Assembly (NCBI GenBank): GCA_041690675.1
Contig: JAWLGU010000001.1
Location: forward strand, 62,001-126,000
Direction: 5' to 3'
DNA length: 64,000 nt
Source: UBA7803 sp041690675
GTDB taxonomy: Bacteria > Pseudomonadota > Gammaproteobacteria > Pseudomonadales > Azotimanducaceae
The notes beneath the pieces are model-generated. The model ran no database searches. It saw only the letters and a program-made list of their open reading frames with translations, and was not told the DNA's origin. A program made the translations under genes and the position numbers. Of the stretch, positions 52,964 through 61,712 are shown in pieces. Each line of letters begins with the position of its first letter. The stretch's first letter is position 1.

Positions 52964-55708
52964 TCACTCCCGCGCCTTGGCGGCTTTGCTCGATCTGCCC
53001 CGGGCCGAACCGCTCTTGCGCACCGTCCGTCCGCCCTTGCCACGACCGTTGCTGGTCTGACGAACATCCTCGGCGATCCAGCGGCCGTCCCGGTACACGG
53101 CGCGCCAGCCGGTGGCTTTGCCGTCCTCCTCCGACTGTACGTATTGTGAGCGGTCCTTGCGAGAGTATCTGACGACTGTCGGACGTCCCTCCGGATCGGT
53201 CTCCGGGGCCTCCAGCAGATATCGGAACTTGGGATCCAACTCGTTGGCGTGAGGCTTCAGCTCCCGCACCAGGGGCGCGCGCGTTTCCCGGTTCTTGGGG
53301 AACTGACTGGCAGCAAGGAAGATGCCGGATGCGCCGTCGCGCAACAGGTAGTAATCGTCCACCTTCTCGCATTTCAGCTCCGGCATGGGAACCGGGTCCG
53401 CCTTGGGCGGTGCCGGCTCGCCGCTGCGCAGCAGCTTGCGGGTGTTCTTGCAGCCCTCGGCGGTACAAGCGAAGTACTTGCCGAACCGACCGGACTTGAG
53501 CTGCATGTCGGCTCCGCACTTGTCACACTCGATGACCGGCCCTTCGTAACCCTTTATGCGGAACTGACCCCGCTCCACCTCGAAGCCGGAACAGTCGGGG
53601 TTGTTGCCGCAGATGTGCAGCTTGCGATTCTCGTCGATGAGGTAGCTGTCCATGGCGGCGCCGCAGATGGGGCAACGGTGCTTCGAGCGCAGCAACCGCG
53701 ATTCGCCCTCCTCGTCCTGATCCACGTCCACCACCTCGTCGCCCGGGATCAGGTTGACGGTGTTGGTGCAGCGTTCCTTGGGCGGCAGGTTGTAGCCGGA
53801 ACAGCCGAGGAACACCCCGGTGCTGCCCGTGCGGATCTGCATGTTGCGGCCACAGCGTTCGCAGGGGATGTCCGTGTCCGTGGGCTCGTTGCCACGCATA
53901 CCGTCCCTGGGATCCTGCGCCTCATCCAGCCGCTTACTGAAGTCGTAGTAGAACTCGTCGAGCACCTTGCGCCAGTCGATCTTGCCTTCCGCCACCTCGT
54001 CGAGCTCCTCCTCGAGCTCGGCGGTGAAGCCGTAATCCATCAGATCGTTGAACTGCTCGAGCAGCCGGTCCGTCACCAGCTCGCCGATCTTCTCGGCATG
54101 GAAGCGCCGGTTGCGCAGGGTGACGTAGCCACGCTCCTGAATGGTGGAGATGATGGACGCGTAGGTCGAGGGCCGACCGATGCCGCGCTTCTCGAGTTCC
54201 CGAACGAGGCTCGCCTCGGAGTACCGGGGGGGCGGCTTGGTGAAGTGCTGAACGGCCTCCACGTCCTCCAGGGACAGGCGGTCGCCCACCTTGTAGTCCG
54301 GCAGAGGACGGTCCTCCTCGGCGCTTCGCTGGGCCCGTTCCCCCTTCTCCACCAGCGCTACCCGGGTGTAGCCGTCGAACTGCAGGATGCGCCCGCGGAT
54401 GCGCAGATCGAACTCTCCGGCCCGCACCTGCACCGTGGTGCTCAGGTACTCGGCGGGCGGCATCTGGCAGCGCAGGAACTGGGCGCGGATCAGCCGGTAC
54501 AGGCGCACCGCGTCCGCTTCCATCCCGGTGAGCATCTCCGGCAGAGTGCCGACGTTGGAGGGCCGGATGGCTTCGTGGGCCTCCTGGGCGTCCGACTTGC
54601 TGGCGTAGGTGTTGGGCCGCTCCGGCAGGTAACGCTCGCCGAACTGCTTGCCGATGAAGTCCCGGCAGGCGGCCACCGCCTCGCTGCTCAGGTTGGTGGA
54701 GTCCGTGCGCATGTAGGTGATGTAGCCCGCCTCGTAGAGACGCTGGGCCATGGTCATGGTCTTCTTGACGCTGTAGCCGAGCCAGGTGCTGGCCGCCTGC
54801 TGCAGGGTCGAGGTAATGAAGGGCGCCGACGGCTTGCTGCGGGTCGGGCGGTCCTCCCGGCTCTCCACCACGAAGTCGCGCTGCTTCAGGCGCTCCATGG
54901 CCTCGTGAGCGGTATCGCCGTCAATCGGGCGGAAGTTCTCGCCCCGGTCGCTCACCACCTGGAAACGGCGCGGCTCCTCCCCGGCAGCGGCTCCATTCCG
55001 CGACAGATCGGCGAAGCCTTCCCAGTACTCCTCCGGGACGAAGGCGCGGATCTCCCGCTCCCGCTCCACCACCAGGCGCACGGCCACGGACTGCACCCGC
55101 CCGGCCGACAGGCCGCGGGCCACTTTCGCCCACAAGAGCGGCGACAGCTCGAAACCCACCACCCGGTCGAGGAAGCGCCGCGCCTGCTGGGCATTCACCC
55201 GGTTCATGTTCAGCTCACCGGGCTCGGCGAAGGCGTCCTGGATGGCCTTGCGGGTGATCTCGTTGAACACCACCCTCCTGTAGCGGGCGGGATCCCCGCC
55301 GATGGTCTCGCGCAGGTGCCAGGCGATGGCTTCGCCCTCCCGGTCGAGGTCCGTGGCGAGATAGATGGCGTCGGCCTTCTCGGCGAGCCGCACGAGCTCG
55401 TCGACCACCCGCTCCTTGCCGGGCAGCACCTGGTAGTCGGCATTCCAGCCGGCCTCCGGATCCACCCCCATGCGCTTGACCAGGCGCTCCCGCGCCCGAC
55501 GCTTCTTGTGCTCCGCCTTCTCCTCGGCCGACAGCTTGCGGGTTTTCGCCGCCTCCTGCGCGCGAGCCTTGGCATCCGTGGGCTGTCCTCCCACCGGAAG
55601 GTCACGAATATGGCCGACGCTGGATTTGACGATGTAGTCCTTACCGAGGTACCGGTTGATCGTTTTGGCTTTGGCGGGGGACTCAACGATGACGAGCGAG
55701 CGGGCCAT
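52964..55708 (-). CDS. topA: DNA topoisomerase I
   Basis: Relaxes negative supercoils. 914 residues: Toprim domain with IVESPAKAKTINRYLG and ATDLDREGEAIAWHL, and the active Tyr in GYITYMRTDSTN. Three C-terminal Cys4 zinc ribbons are visible (CERCGRNMQ, CPICGAAMDS, CDKCGADMQ with paired Cys) plus a topo C-terminal repeat and a Lys/Arg/Ser-rich tail. Size and domains fit the long gammaproteobacterial form. Confidence 0.98.
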   Translation of the reverse strand: MARSLVIVESPAKAKTINRYLGKDYIVKSSVGHIRDLPVGGQPTDAKARAQEAAKTRKLSAEEKAEHKKRRARERLVKRMGVDPEAGWNADYQVLPGKERVVDELVRLAEKADAIYLATDLDREGEAIAWHLRETIGGDPARYRRVVFNEITRKAIQDAFAEPGELNMNRVNAQQARRFLDRVVGFELSPLLWAKVARGLSAGRVQSVAVRLVVEREREIRAFVPEEYWEGFADLSRNGAAAGEEPRRFQVVSDRGENFRPIDGDTAHEAMERLKQRDFVVESREDRPTRSKPSAPFITSTLQQAASTWLGYSVKKTMTMAQRLYEAGYITYMRTDSTNLSSEAVAACRDFIGKQFGERYLPERPNTYASKSDAQEAHEAIRPSNVGTLPEMLTGMEADAVRLYRLIRAQFLRCQMPPAEYLSTTVQVRAGEFDLRIRGRILQFDGYTRVALVEKGERAQRSAEEDRPLPDYKVGDRLSLEDVEAVQHFTKPPPRYSEASLVRELEKRGIGRPSTYASIISTIQERGYVTLRNRRFHAEKIGELVTDRLLEQFNDLMDYGFTAELEEELDEVAEGKIDWRKVLDEFYYDFSKRLDEAQDPRDGMRGNEPTDTDIPCERCGRNMQIRTGSTGVFLGCSGYNLPPKERCTNTVNLIPGDEVVDVDQDEEGESRLLRSKHRCPICGAAMDSYLIDENRKLHICGNNPDCSGFEVERGQFRIKGYEGPVIECDKCGADMQLKSGRFGKYFACTAEGCKNTRKLLRSGEPAPPKADPVPMPELKCEKVDDYYLLRDGASGIFLAASQFPKNRETRAPLVRELKPHANELDPKFRYLLEAPETDPEGRPTVVRYSRKDRSQYVQSEEDGKATGWRAVYRDGRWIAEDVRQTSNGRGKGGRTVRKSGSARGRSSKAAKARE

Positions 55709-55762
55709 GGACCTCCAGGCGGCGAAATTCGGCGCCGTTATAAGGCGACGCCGAAACGACTG

Positions 55763-56335
55763 TCAAATATTTCGTCCTTCCGCCTCGGCCTTCAGACGCG
55801 CCTCCAGCGTGTCGAGCGCACGGGCGGCTTCGGACAGACGCGCCGCCAGATCGCTGACGCGTGAGGGTGAGGTCTCGCGGCCCTCGAGAAAATAGGCGCC
55901 CACCGCTCTCGCCTCGCACTCCACGGCGATCACGTCGTCGGGCAGCGTATGCAACACGGGTGCCACGGCTTCCAGCGCCTCCTCCAGACGCGGGTTCGAC
56001 GGTTTCTCGCCCGCCAGAAACCACCAGCCCTCGAGGGCCTGAAGGCCGTCGCCGCTGCGCAGCACCCGCCAGCTCGGCAGCATGCGCAGGGTCGTCGCCA
56101 GCGGATAGAGATACACGGCGTGCTCGCGGGTCGTGTCCAGCGCTCGACCGCCGGCAGTCACCCGTTCCTCGGCCGGCGCGTCCAGCCGTGGCAGACGCCG
56201 CAGCTCCACGCGCATTCCTTCCCGGTACGCCTGCTGGCGTAAGAGCGCCAGGCGGCGCTCCCGCGCGCTGGGCCGGAGCCACAGGATGGGCCCGAAAGCC
56301 ACCAGCAGAACCACCAAAATGATGAGCCATTCCAC
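55763..56335 (-). CDS. Uncharacterised single-TM protein upstream of topA
   Basis: 190 residues from a GTG at 56335. The N-terminus is a TM segment (EWLIILVVLLVAFGPILWL) followed by RPSARERRLALLRQQAYREG, a cytoplasmic basic helix. The remaining domain contains YLYPLATTLRMLPSWRVLRS and a C-terminal coiled coil. I do not recognise the family. It is on the same strand as topA (54 bp apart) and divergent from the universal stress gene. An upstream in-frame start at 56428 exists but would overlap that gene. Confidence 0.65.
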   Translation of the reverse strand: MEWLIILVVLLVAFGPILWLRPSARERRLALLRQQAYREGMRVELRRLPRLDAPAEERVTAGGRALDTTREHAVYLYPLATTLRMLPSWRVLRSGDGLQALEGWWFLAGEKPSNPRLEEALEAVAPVLHTLPDDVIAVECEARAVGAYFLEGRETSPSRVSDLAARLSEAARALDTLEARLKAEAEGRNI

Positions 56336-56426
56336 CGCCGTCGTCCTCGCCTGCGCCCCGACCCCGGCTGCTTGTGGGCCCTGGGCTTTCTGTGTATCGT
56401 CGCCGCAATCGACTCCGAGGGGCAAC

Positions 56427-56879
56427 ATGGCTGACTACCGGCGTATCGTCCTCGCCGTGGATCTGACGGAAGAGTCGAACGTGGTGGCGGAGCGCGCCCG
56501 ACGCCTGGCGGAGGCCTTCGACGCCGAGCTGCACGTGGTCCATGTGATCGAGCCGCTCTCCCTCGCATACGGCGGCGACATTCCCATGGATCTCTCCACC
56601 GTGCAGGACCAGATTCACGATCAGGCCAAGTCGCACCTGGCGGAGTTCGCCGCCACCCTCGGAATTCCCGCCTCTCGGCAACATCTGATATTCGGCCGAC
56701 CCGAAAGTGAGATCCACCGCACCGCGGAGTCCGTGGGTGCGGATGTCATCGTGGTGGGCAGTCACGGGCGCCACGGGCTCGCCCTGCTGCTCGGCTCCAC
56801 GGCCAACGGCGTGCTTCACGGAGCGAGCTGTGACGTGCTCGCGGTTCGAGTCGGCCGGGAGGAGCAGTCCCAATCCTGA
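56427..56879 (+). CDS. Universal stress protein (UspA family)
   Basis: A 150-residue single Usp domain from the ATG at 56427 (SD GAGGGG). IVLAVDLTEES and the ATP-binding pattern VVGSHGRHGLALLLGSTANG (G-2x-G-9x-G-S/T) are present, so it likely binds ATP. Its stop TGA overlaps the putative CTG start of the downstream transglycosylase. Confidence 0.93.
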   Translation: MADYRRIVLAVDLTEESNVVAERARRLAEAFDAELHVVHVIEPLSLAYGGDIPMDLSTVQDQIHDQAKSHLAEFAATLGIPASRQHLIFGRPESEIHRTAESVGADVIVVGSHGRHGLALLLGSTANGVLHGASCDVLAVRVGREEQSQS

Positions 56880-58807
56880 CGCCGTCCAGCGAACCCCGAC
56901 CCACCGCGATTTCCCGGAACTTCCTGCTCTGCCTGCTGGTCGGCCTGTGGGCCTTCGGCGCGAACGCCTCGCCACAGAGCCTGTATCAGCAGCGGGCCGC
57001 ATACCGGCAGGCGCTCGATCAGTTGACCGCAGGCCACACCGCCGAGTTCCGTCGCGCCCGCGCCGAGCTCGAGGGCTATGTGCTGGCACCGTACCTCGAC
57101 TACTACGACGTGCAGGTGCGTCTCGCCAGCGTCTCCGACACCGAGATGGCCGAATTCCAGCAACGCCACGCCGATCTGCCGGCGGCCGGCATACTCCATC
57201 ACCGCTGGCTGAAGCACCTCGGCCGGCAGCGTCAGTGGCAACGGCTTCTGGCCAACTACCGGCCGTCCCCTGACGTGGAGCTCGCCTGCTACCAGTTGCG
57301 CGCTCTGGTCGCCAGCGGGCAGCAGGAGCAGGCGATGGCCGCGGTGGCGCCGCTGTGGGTAGTGGACGAGTCCCAGCCGAAAGCCTGCGATCCGCTGTTC
57401 GAGAAGTGGATCCAAGGCGGCCATCTCACCCAGGAGCTGGCATGGGAGCGTCTGCAGCTCGCCGTGGGTGCCGGCCAGACCCGGCTCGCCCGCTACCTGC
57501 TGCGATTCTTCGAACCGCCGCTCGAGCCCTGGGGGCGGGCACTCTACGAGGTGCACGTGCACCCGGAAAAGGTGGCCCGTGCCGGCGCCTACAGGAACGA
57601 CGGGCCCCACGCCCGCGTCGTCATCGGCCATGGGCTGCGGCGCCTGGCCAACCGGGATGCGGATGCCGCCGCCCGCGCCTGGCAGCGCTTTCAGGACAGC
57701 CACCGGTTTCCCGCGGCCGAGGCGCAGGCCTTGAGCGAGCACATCGTGCTCGCGCTGGCGCGGGACGGGCGCTTTCCGGTGGAGCGACCCGCCACCTTTT
57801 CGCCCGGTTTCGCCGAGGGTATGGCGGAGGCCGCGCTGGCTGCGGAGAACTGGCAGGAGCTGATGTTCTGGGTGGAGCAGCTCCCCGCGGAACGCAGGGA
57901 CGAGCTGCGCTGGCAGTACTGGCAGGCCCGCGCCCTGTCGCAGACCCGGCTCGGCCCCGAGCGCGCACGAGAGACCTATCAGGTCCTGGCGGACCAACGC
58001 AATTACTACGGCTTTCTGGCCGCCGAGCAGCTCGGACGCCCGGGGCAGCTCAATGACGCCACCCCGCCCAGCGATCCTGCTGTGCTGGCGGAGCTGCGGC
58101 GCCTGCCGGCCGTGAGTCGCGCCCTGGAGCTGTACGCCGTGGGCGATCTCGTGAACGCCCGCCGCGAGTGGTTCGCACTGCTGCCGACCCTGGACGCCCG
58201 TCAGCAGTATCACGCGGGTCGCCTGGCCCAGCAGGCGGGCTGGATCACCCAGGGTATCCACACCGCCCACGTGCCCGACCTGCGGGACACCCTCGAGCTG
58301 CGCTTTCCCGTGGTCTATCAGGATCTGTTCCAGCAGGTCAGTTACGCCACCACCGTGCCGAAGCCCTTTCTCCTGGCCGTCGCCCGCCAGGAGAGCGCCT
58401 TCGATGCCCGTGCCCGCTCCCGAGCCAACGCGCTGGGTCTGATGCAGCTCCTGCAGCCGACGGCGAGCCTGGTGGCCAAGCGGGTGGGGCTCGCTCCGCC
58501 CTCGCCCACGGATCTCTACGACCCCGCGCTCAATGTTGCGCTCGGCGGCCACCACCTGGCCCGGCTGCTGGAACGCTACGGCAGCCGCCGGGCCCTGGCT
58601 GCGGCTGCCTACAACGCCGGAGAAGGGCGGGTCGACCGCTGGATCCGGGAGCGGAGCGGAAAGAGTCTCGACGTGTGGATCGAGACCATCCCGTTCTCGG
58701 AGACCCGCAACTACGTGAAGAACGTGCTCGCTTTCACCCAGGTCTACGGACACATACTCGGCCACCCGCTGCCGATGCTGGAAACCGGCAACGTGGCCGT
58801 GAACTGA
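56876..58807 (+). CDS. slt: Soluble lytic transglycosylase (Slt70-like) with non-canonical start
   Basis: A peptidoglycan-cleaving enzyme in the periplasm. The long alpha-superhelical N-terminal domain is followed by the SLT catalytic domain with Glu in VARQESAFDARA, then GLMQLLQPTA, AAYNAGEGRVDRW and ETRNYVKNVLA. The first canonical start (TTG 57023) would remove the signal peptide and about 18 mature residues that align with Slt70 (SLYQQRAAYRQALDQL). Upstream in frame lies a signal peptide (FLLCLLVGLWAFGANA), yet no ATG, GTG or TTG precedes it before the stop at 56831. I annotate from CTG 56876, which overlaps the usp stop and follows GGAGGAG; ATC 56873 or ATT 56909 are alternatives. Confidence 0.85.
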   Translation: MTPSSEPRPTAISRNFLLCLLVGLWAFGANASPQSLYQQRAAYRQALDQLTAGHTAEFRRARAELEGYVLAPYLDYYDVQVRLASVSDTEMAEFQQRHADLPAAGILHHRWLKHLGRQRQWQRLLANYRPSPDVELACYQLRALVASGQQEQAMAAVAPLWVVDESQPKACDPLFEKWIQGGHLTQELAWERLQLAVGAGQTRLARYLLRFFEPPLEPWGRALYEVHVHPEKVARAGAYRNDGPHARVVIGHGLRRLANRDADAAARAWQRFQDSHRFPAAEAQALSEHIVLALARDGRFPVERPATFSPGFAEGMAEAALAAENWQELMFWVEQLPAERRDELRWQYWQARALSQTRLGPERARETYQVLADQRNYYGFLAAEQLGRPGQLNDATPPSDPAVLAELRRLPAVSRALELYAVGDLVNARREWFALLPTLDARQQYHAGRLAQQAGWITQGIHTAHVPDLRDTLELRFPVVYQDLFQQVSYATTVPKPFLLAVARQESAFDARARSRANALGLMQLLQPTASLVAKRVGLAPPSPTDLYDPALNVALGGHHLARLLERYGSRRALAAAAYNAGEGRVDRWIRERSGKSLDVWIETIPFSETRNYVKNVLAFTQVYGHILGHPLPMLETGNVAVN

Positions 58808-58823
58808 TCGCGCGGGACGGCCG

Positions 58824-59603
58824 GTGATCGACATCGGTGTCAATCTGCTCCACCCCCAGTTCGACCCGGACCGGGACGCCGTGCTCGAGCGCGCCCGCGC
58901 CGCCGGCGTGGAGCACATGATCGTCACCGGCACCGATATCGAGAGCAGCCGCGCGGGCGCCGACCTGGCCGCCACGCGCCCTGACCGGCTCTCCGCCACC
59001 GCCGGTGTGCACCCCCACCACGCCGCGACTGCCCCGGCGGATTGGCCGGCGATGGTCGCAGCCCTGGCGCAGCGTCCCGAGGTGGTGGCCATCGGCGAGA
59101 CCGGCCTCGATTTCTACCGCGACTTCTCCCCCCGTCCCGTTCAGGTGCGGGTGTTCCGCGAGCATCTCGAGCTGGCCTGCCGGCTCGACCTGCCGGTGTT
59201 CGTCCACGACCGGGACGCCGGCGACAGCGTCGCGGCGTGCCTCGCCGAAGCGCCGCCGCTGCGGGCCGGTGTGGTGGTGCACTGCTTCACCGGCAGCCAA
59301 CGGGATCTGCGGCGCTACCTGGATCTCGGCTGTTACATCGGCATCACCGGCTGGATCTGCGACCGCCGGCGCGGTCAGGCGCTCCGGGAGCTGGCGCCGG
59401 CCATCCCCCTCGACCGGCTGATGATCGAGACCGACGCGCCGTTCCTGCGCCCCCACACCGCCCCCGCAGACGCCCACGGCCGGCGCAACGAGCCGGCGCT
59501 GCTGCGCTGGGTGGCGCGCCAGCTCGCGGAGCTCAAAGGGGTGAGCGTCGAGGAGTTGGAACGGGTGAGCGCGGAGAATGCGCGGGAAGTCTTTGGAATT
59601 TAG
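58824..59603 (+). CDS. tatD: TatD family 3'-5' DNA exonuclease/hydrolase
   Basis: A 259-residue TIM-barrel metal hydrolase close to E. coli TatD: MIDIGVNLLHPQFD, TAGVHPHHA, IGETGLDFYRDFS, VVHCFTGS, GITGWICDRRRG and IETDAPFLRP. The start is GTG at 58824, 16 bp after the transglycosylase stop, so both are probably in one operon with it. Confidence 0.95.
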   Translation: MIDIGVNLLHPQFDPDRDAVLERARAAGVEHMIVTGTDIESSRAGADLAATRPDRLSATAGVHPHHAATAPADWPAMVAALAQRPEVVAIGETGLDFYRDFSPRPVQVRVFREHLELACRLDLPVFVHDRDAGDSVAACLAEAPPLRAGVVVHCFTGSQRDLRRYLDLGCYIGITGWICDRRRGQALRELAPAIPLDRLMIETDAPFLRPHTAPADAHGRRNEPALLRWVARQLAELKGVSVEELERVSAENAREVFGI

Positions 59604-59607
59604 GGGG

Positions 59608-59728
59608 TTCGCTGTCCGCTGTCCGCTCTCCGCTGTCCGCAAGAGGCGCCCGGCCAGATCCTGGCGACGCCGGCAGGGGCAGGCGACCCCTTCTAGCGGA
59701 TAGCGGATGGCGGACAGCGGATAGCGAA
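59608..59728. repeat. Large extragenic inverted repeat built of GCTGTCC / GGACAGC units
   Basis: Left arm 59608-59640 and right arm 59696-59728 are 33-nt inverted copies (29 of 33 matched; three of the differences become G-U pairs in RNA) separated by 55 nt. Each arm is itself about four repeats of a GCTGTCC-type heptamer. It lies between the convergent tatD and glutaredoxin-like genes and may act as a bidirectional terminator or a REP/MITE-like element. Confidence 0.85.
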
Positions 59729-59731
59729 TCG

Positions 59732-59986
59732 CTACATGCTTTTTTTCACATCCTCCGCATCGAACGGCCAATCCAGCTCTCTGCCGCCGATCCGCAACAC
59801 CGGCACCCGCTCCCCGTAGCGCTCGAGCAGCGCGTCGTCCCCGGCCACGTCCACCACCCGCAGAGCGCGCCCGCGCAGTTCTGGCATACTGAGCAGCAGA
59901 TCGAGCGCCCGCTCGCAGAGCGTGCAATGGTCGGTGGAGAGCAGTACCAGATCCCGAGATTGCGTCGACACGTTCCGTTCATCCAC
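59732..59986 (-). CDS. Glutaredoxin-like protein
   Basis: 84 residues with a thioredoxin-like fold start LVLLSTDHCTLCERALDLL, where CTLC is the redox pair, and a cis-Pro region RVPVLRIGGRELDW. This is the short glutaredoxin-like (DUF836-type) family. The GTG at 59986 is only 14 bp from the divergent ATG at 60001, so either the promoters overlap the genes or the true start is a few codons further in. Confidence 0.85.
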   Translation of the reverse strand: MDERNVSTQSRDLVLLSTDHCTLCERALDLLLSMPELRGRALRVVDVAGDDALLERYGERVPVLRIGGRELDWPFDAEDVKKSM

Positions 59987-60000
59987 AGCAGAGAACCCAG

Positions 60001-60957
60001 ATGGCCGAGAGCCAGACCCTGCGCTATGCCGACAGCGAAACCGCCGGCCGTTATCCGCTACCGGTAGCCGGGCCGGCCGACTGGCACGAGACCGAAGGCG
60101 GGTGGCGACTGGTGGTGCCCCTGCCCGCGCTGGAGCCCGGCATCATCCTGGTGCCGAGCTTAGCATTGGGGGAGGCGCCTTCGCCTGCCGGGGACGAGGA
60201 GAGCCGGTACCGGTGGATTCTCCGGGACGGCGCGAGCGAATGGCCGCTGCCCCAGGTGCCGAGTCGGCCCGGGGCAGAGCCGCTCCCTGGCGGCGGCGCG
60301 GTGAGCACCCACATCGACTGTTTCCACGTGCACCGCCCGGTGACGTCCCCGGCGCTGGAGTTGTCGCTGCTCGCAGACACCCGCCCGGAGCGCTATTTGG
60401 TCGCCGTGTCGCGGCGGGCGCTCACCCTGGCCCGGCCACCGGCCCCGCAGGGCGCCGCCGGCCTGCCTCACCTCCCCGCGCCTCGCAGCCAGACCACGGC
60501 GCCGCCGGAGGTCGCCCAACGCATCTGCTCCCCCACCTGCGTGTCCATGGTGCTGAACCTGTGGCAACGGCCTCACGACTGGCTGGCCCTGGTGGAGGAG
60601 TGCCGCGACCCCGCTTCCGGGCTCTACGGGGTGTGGCCGCTGGCCCTGCGGGCGGCGGCGCGACGCGGCTCGCTCGGCGCGGTAGAGGTATTCGACGGCT
60701 GGACCGAGCCGCTGGCCGTGCTGCAGCGGGGCATTCCCCTGATCACCAGCATCCGCTTCGCGAGCGGCGAACTACCCGGCGCGCCGCTGACCGACACCGG
60801 GGGTCACCTGGTGGTGGTGCACGCCGCCAACCCGCGAGAGATCCACGTCTGCGACCCGGCAGCGCCGGACGGCGAGGTGCAGCGTATGTACCCGGCCGAG
60901 GCCTTCAGCGGGGCCTGGCTTCGCCACCGGGGGGCGGCGTATATTCTCCCGCCATGA
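60001..60957 (+). CDS. Peptidase C39-like family protein
   Basis: 318 residues. The N-terminal half (1-170) is a beta-rich region of unknown type. The C-terminal papain-like C39 domain has the catalytic Cys in RICSPTCVSMVLNLW, the catalytic His in DTGGHLVVVHA and Asp in VCDPAAP. There is no signal peptide or ABC transporter, so it is a stand-alone cytoplasmic C39-like enzyme. Its stop overlaps the next gene by 4 bp, the first of a four-gene run ending in ddl. Confidence 0.8.
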   Translation: MAESQTLRYADSETAGRYPLPVAGPADWHETEGGWRLVVPLPALEPGIILVPSLALGEAPSPAGDEESRYRWILRDGASEWPLPQVPSRPGAEPLPGGGAVSTHIDCFHVHRPVTSPALELSLLADTRPERYLVAVSRRALTLARPPAPQGAAGLPHLPAPRSQTTAPPEVAQRICSPTCVSMVLNLWQRPHDWLALVEECRDPASGLYGVWPLALRAAARRGSLGAVEVFDGWTEPLAVLQRGIPLITSIRFASGELPGAPLTDTGGHLVVVHAANPREIHVCDPAAPDGEVQRMYPAEAFSGAWLRHRGAAYILPP

Positions 60958-61190
60958 CTTATTTCCTGCGCTTCCTGCTGCTGACTCTGGGTTTCGCCCT
61001 GACCACGGCAGGGCTGATGTTCTGGCACGCCCAGGGGTTCAGCTTCGAGGGTGTCTGGCTCGCCGACTGGCTGGCGGGCGGAGAGCTCCGGCTGCATCCG
61101 CTGCACCTGCTCATCATCGGTCTCGCCATGATCCCGCCCGCCCTGTGGGAGATCTTCCTGCTCGAGCACCAGCGCGAACATGAGCGATGA
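60954..61190 (+). CDS. Small two-TM membrane protein
   Basis: 78 residues from the ATG at 60954. Two hydrophobic helices (FLLLTLGFALTTAGLMFW and LLIIGLAMIPPALWEIFLL) flank a short polar linker; the tail is charged (EHQREHER). No family is recognised. It is coupled to the C39-like gene by a 4-bp overlap and overlaps the GNAT gene by 11 bp. Confidence 0.7.
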   Translation: MTYFLRFLLLTLGFALTTAGLMFWHAQGFSFEGVWLADWLAGGELRLHPLHLLIIGLAMIPPALWEIFLLEHQREHER

Positions 61191-61707
61191 GGCCCGGGTC
61201 TATCTGCGCCAGGTGAGCCGCCGCGACCGCGGCGAGTTCCTGGAGCTCATGCAGCAGAGCCGCCACCTGCACCACCCGTGGATCCAGCCGCCCATGTCGA
61301 GCCTGGCGTTCCACAATTATCTGGCCCGCAGTCAGCGGGACGACCACGAGGGCCTCCTGGTCTGCAGCCGGGCCGATGACACCATCGTCGGGGTCATCAA
61401 CATCAACAACATCATTCGCGGCTCGTTCCTCAGCGCTTCGTTGGGCTACTACGCGGGCGCCCCGTTCGCCGGTTGCGGCTACATGCGGGAGGGGCTCGAG
61501 CTGGTGAAGCGCTACGCCTTCCGGGAGCTGGGTCTGCACCGTCTGGAAGCCAACATCCAGCCGGACAATCACCGTTCCATCGCCCTCGTGAAGCGCTGCG
61601 GATTCCACTACGAAGGCATGTCGCCGGCGTTTCTGTTCATCGCCGGCGAATGGCGCGACCACGAGCGCTGGACCACCTACGATCCTCGACCCACCCTGCA
61701 TCCGTGA
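61180..61707 (+). CDS. GNAT acetyltransferase (RimJ/RimL-like)
   Basis: A 175-residue N-acetyltransferase with VGVININNIIRGSF, SLGYYAGAPFAGCGYMREGL (acetyl-CoA loop) and LHRLEANIQPDNHRSIALVK, as in RimJ-type protein N-alpha-acetyltransferases. Targets may be a ribosomal protein or a small amine. It lies in an overlapping cluster with ddl 5 bp downstream. Confidence 0.9.
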   Translation: MSDEARVYLRQVSRRDRGEFLELMQQSRHLHHPWIQPPMSSLAFHNYLARSQRDDHEGLLVCSRADDTIVGVININNIIRGSFLSASLGYYAGAPFAGCGYMREGLELVKRYAFRELGLHRLEANIQPDNHRSIALVKRCGFHYEGMSPAFLFIAGEWRDHERWTTYDPRPTLHP

Positions 61708-61712
61708 GTGCC

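Noticed and set aside
59608..59728. CRISPR array from repeated GCTGTCC units
   Set aside because: Units are 7-8 bp with no spacers and are arranged as an inverted repeat, not a direct repeat-spacer array; no cas genes.
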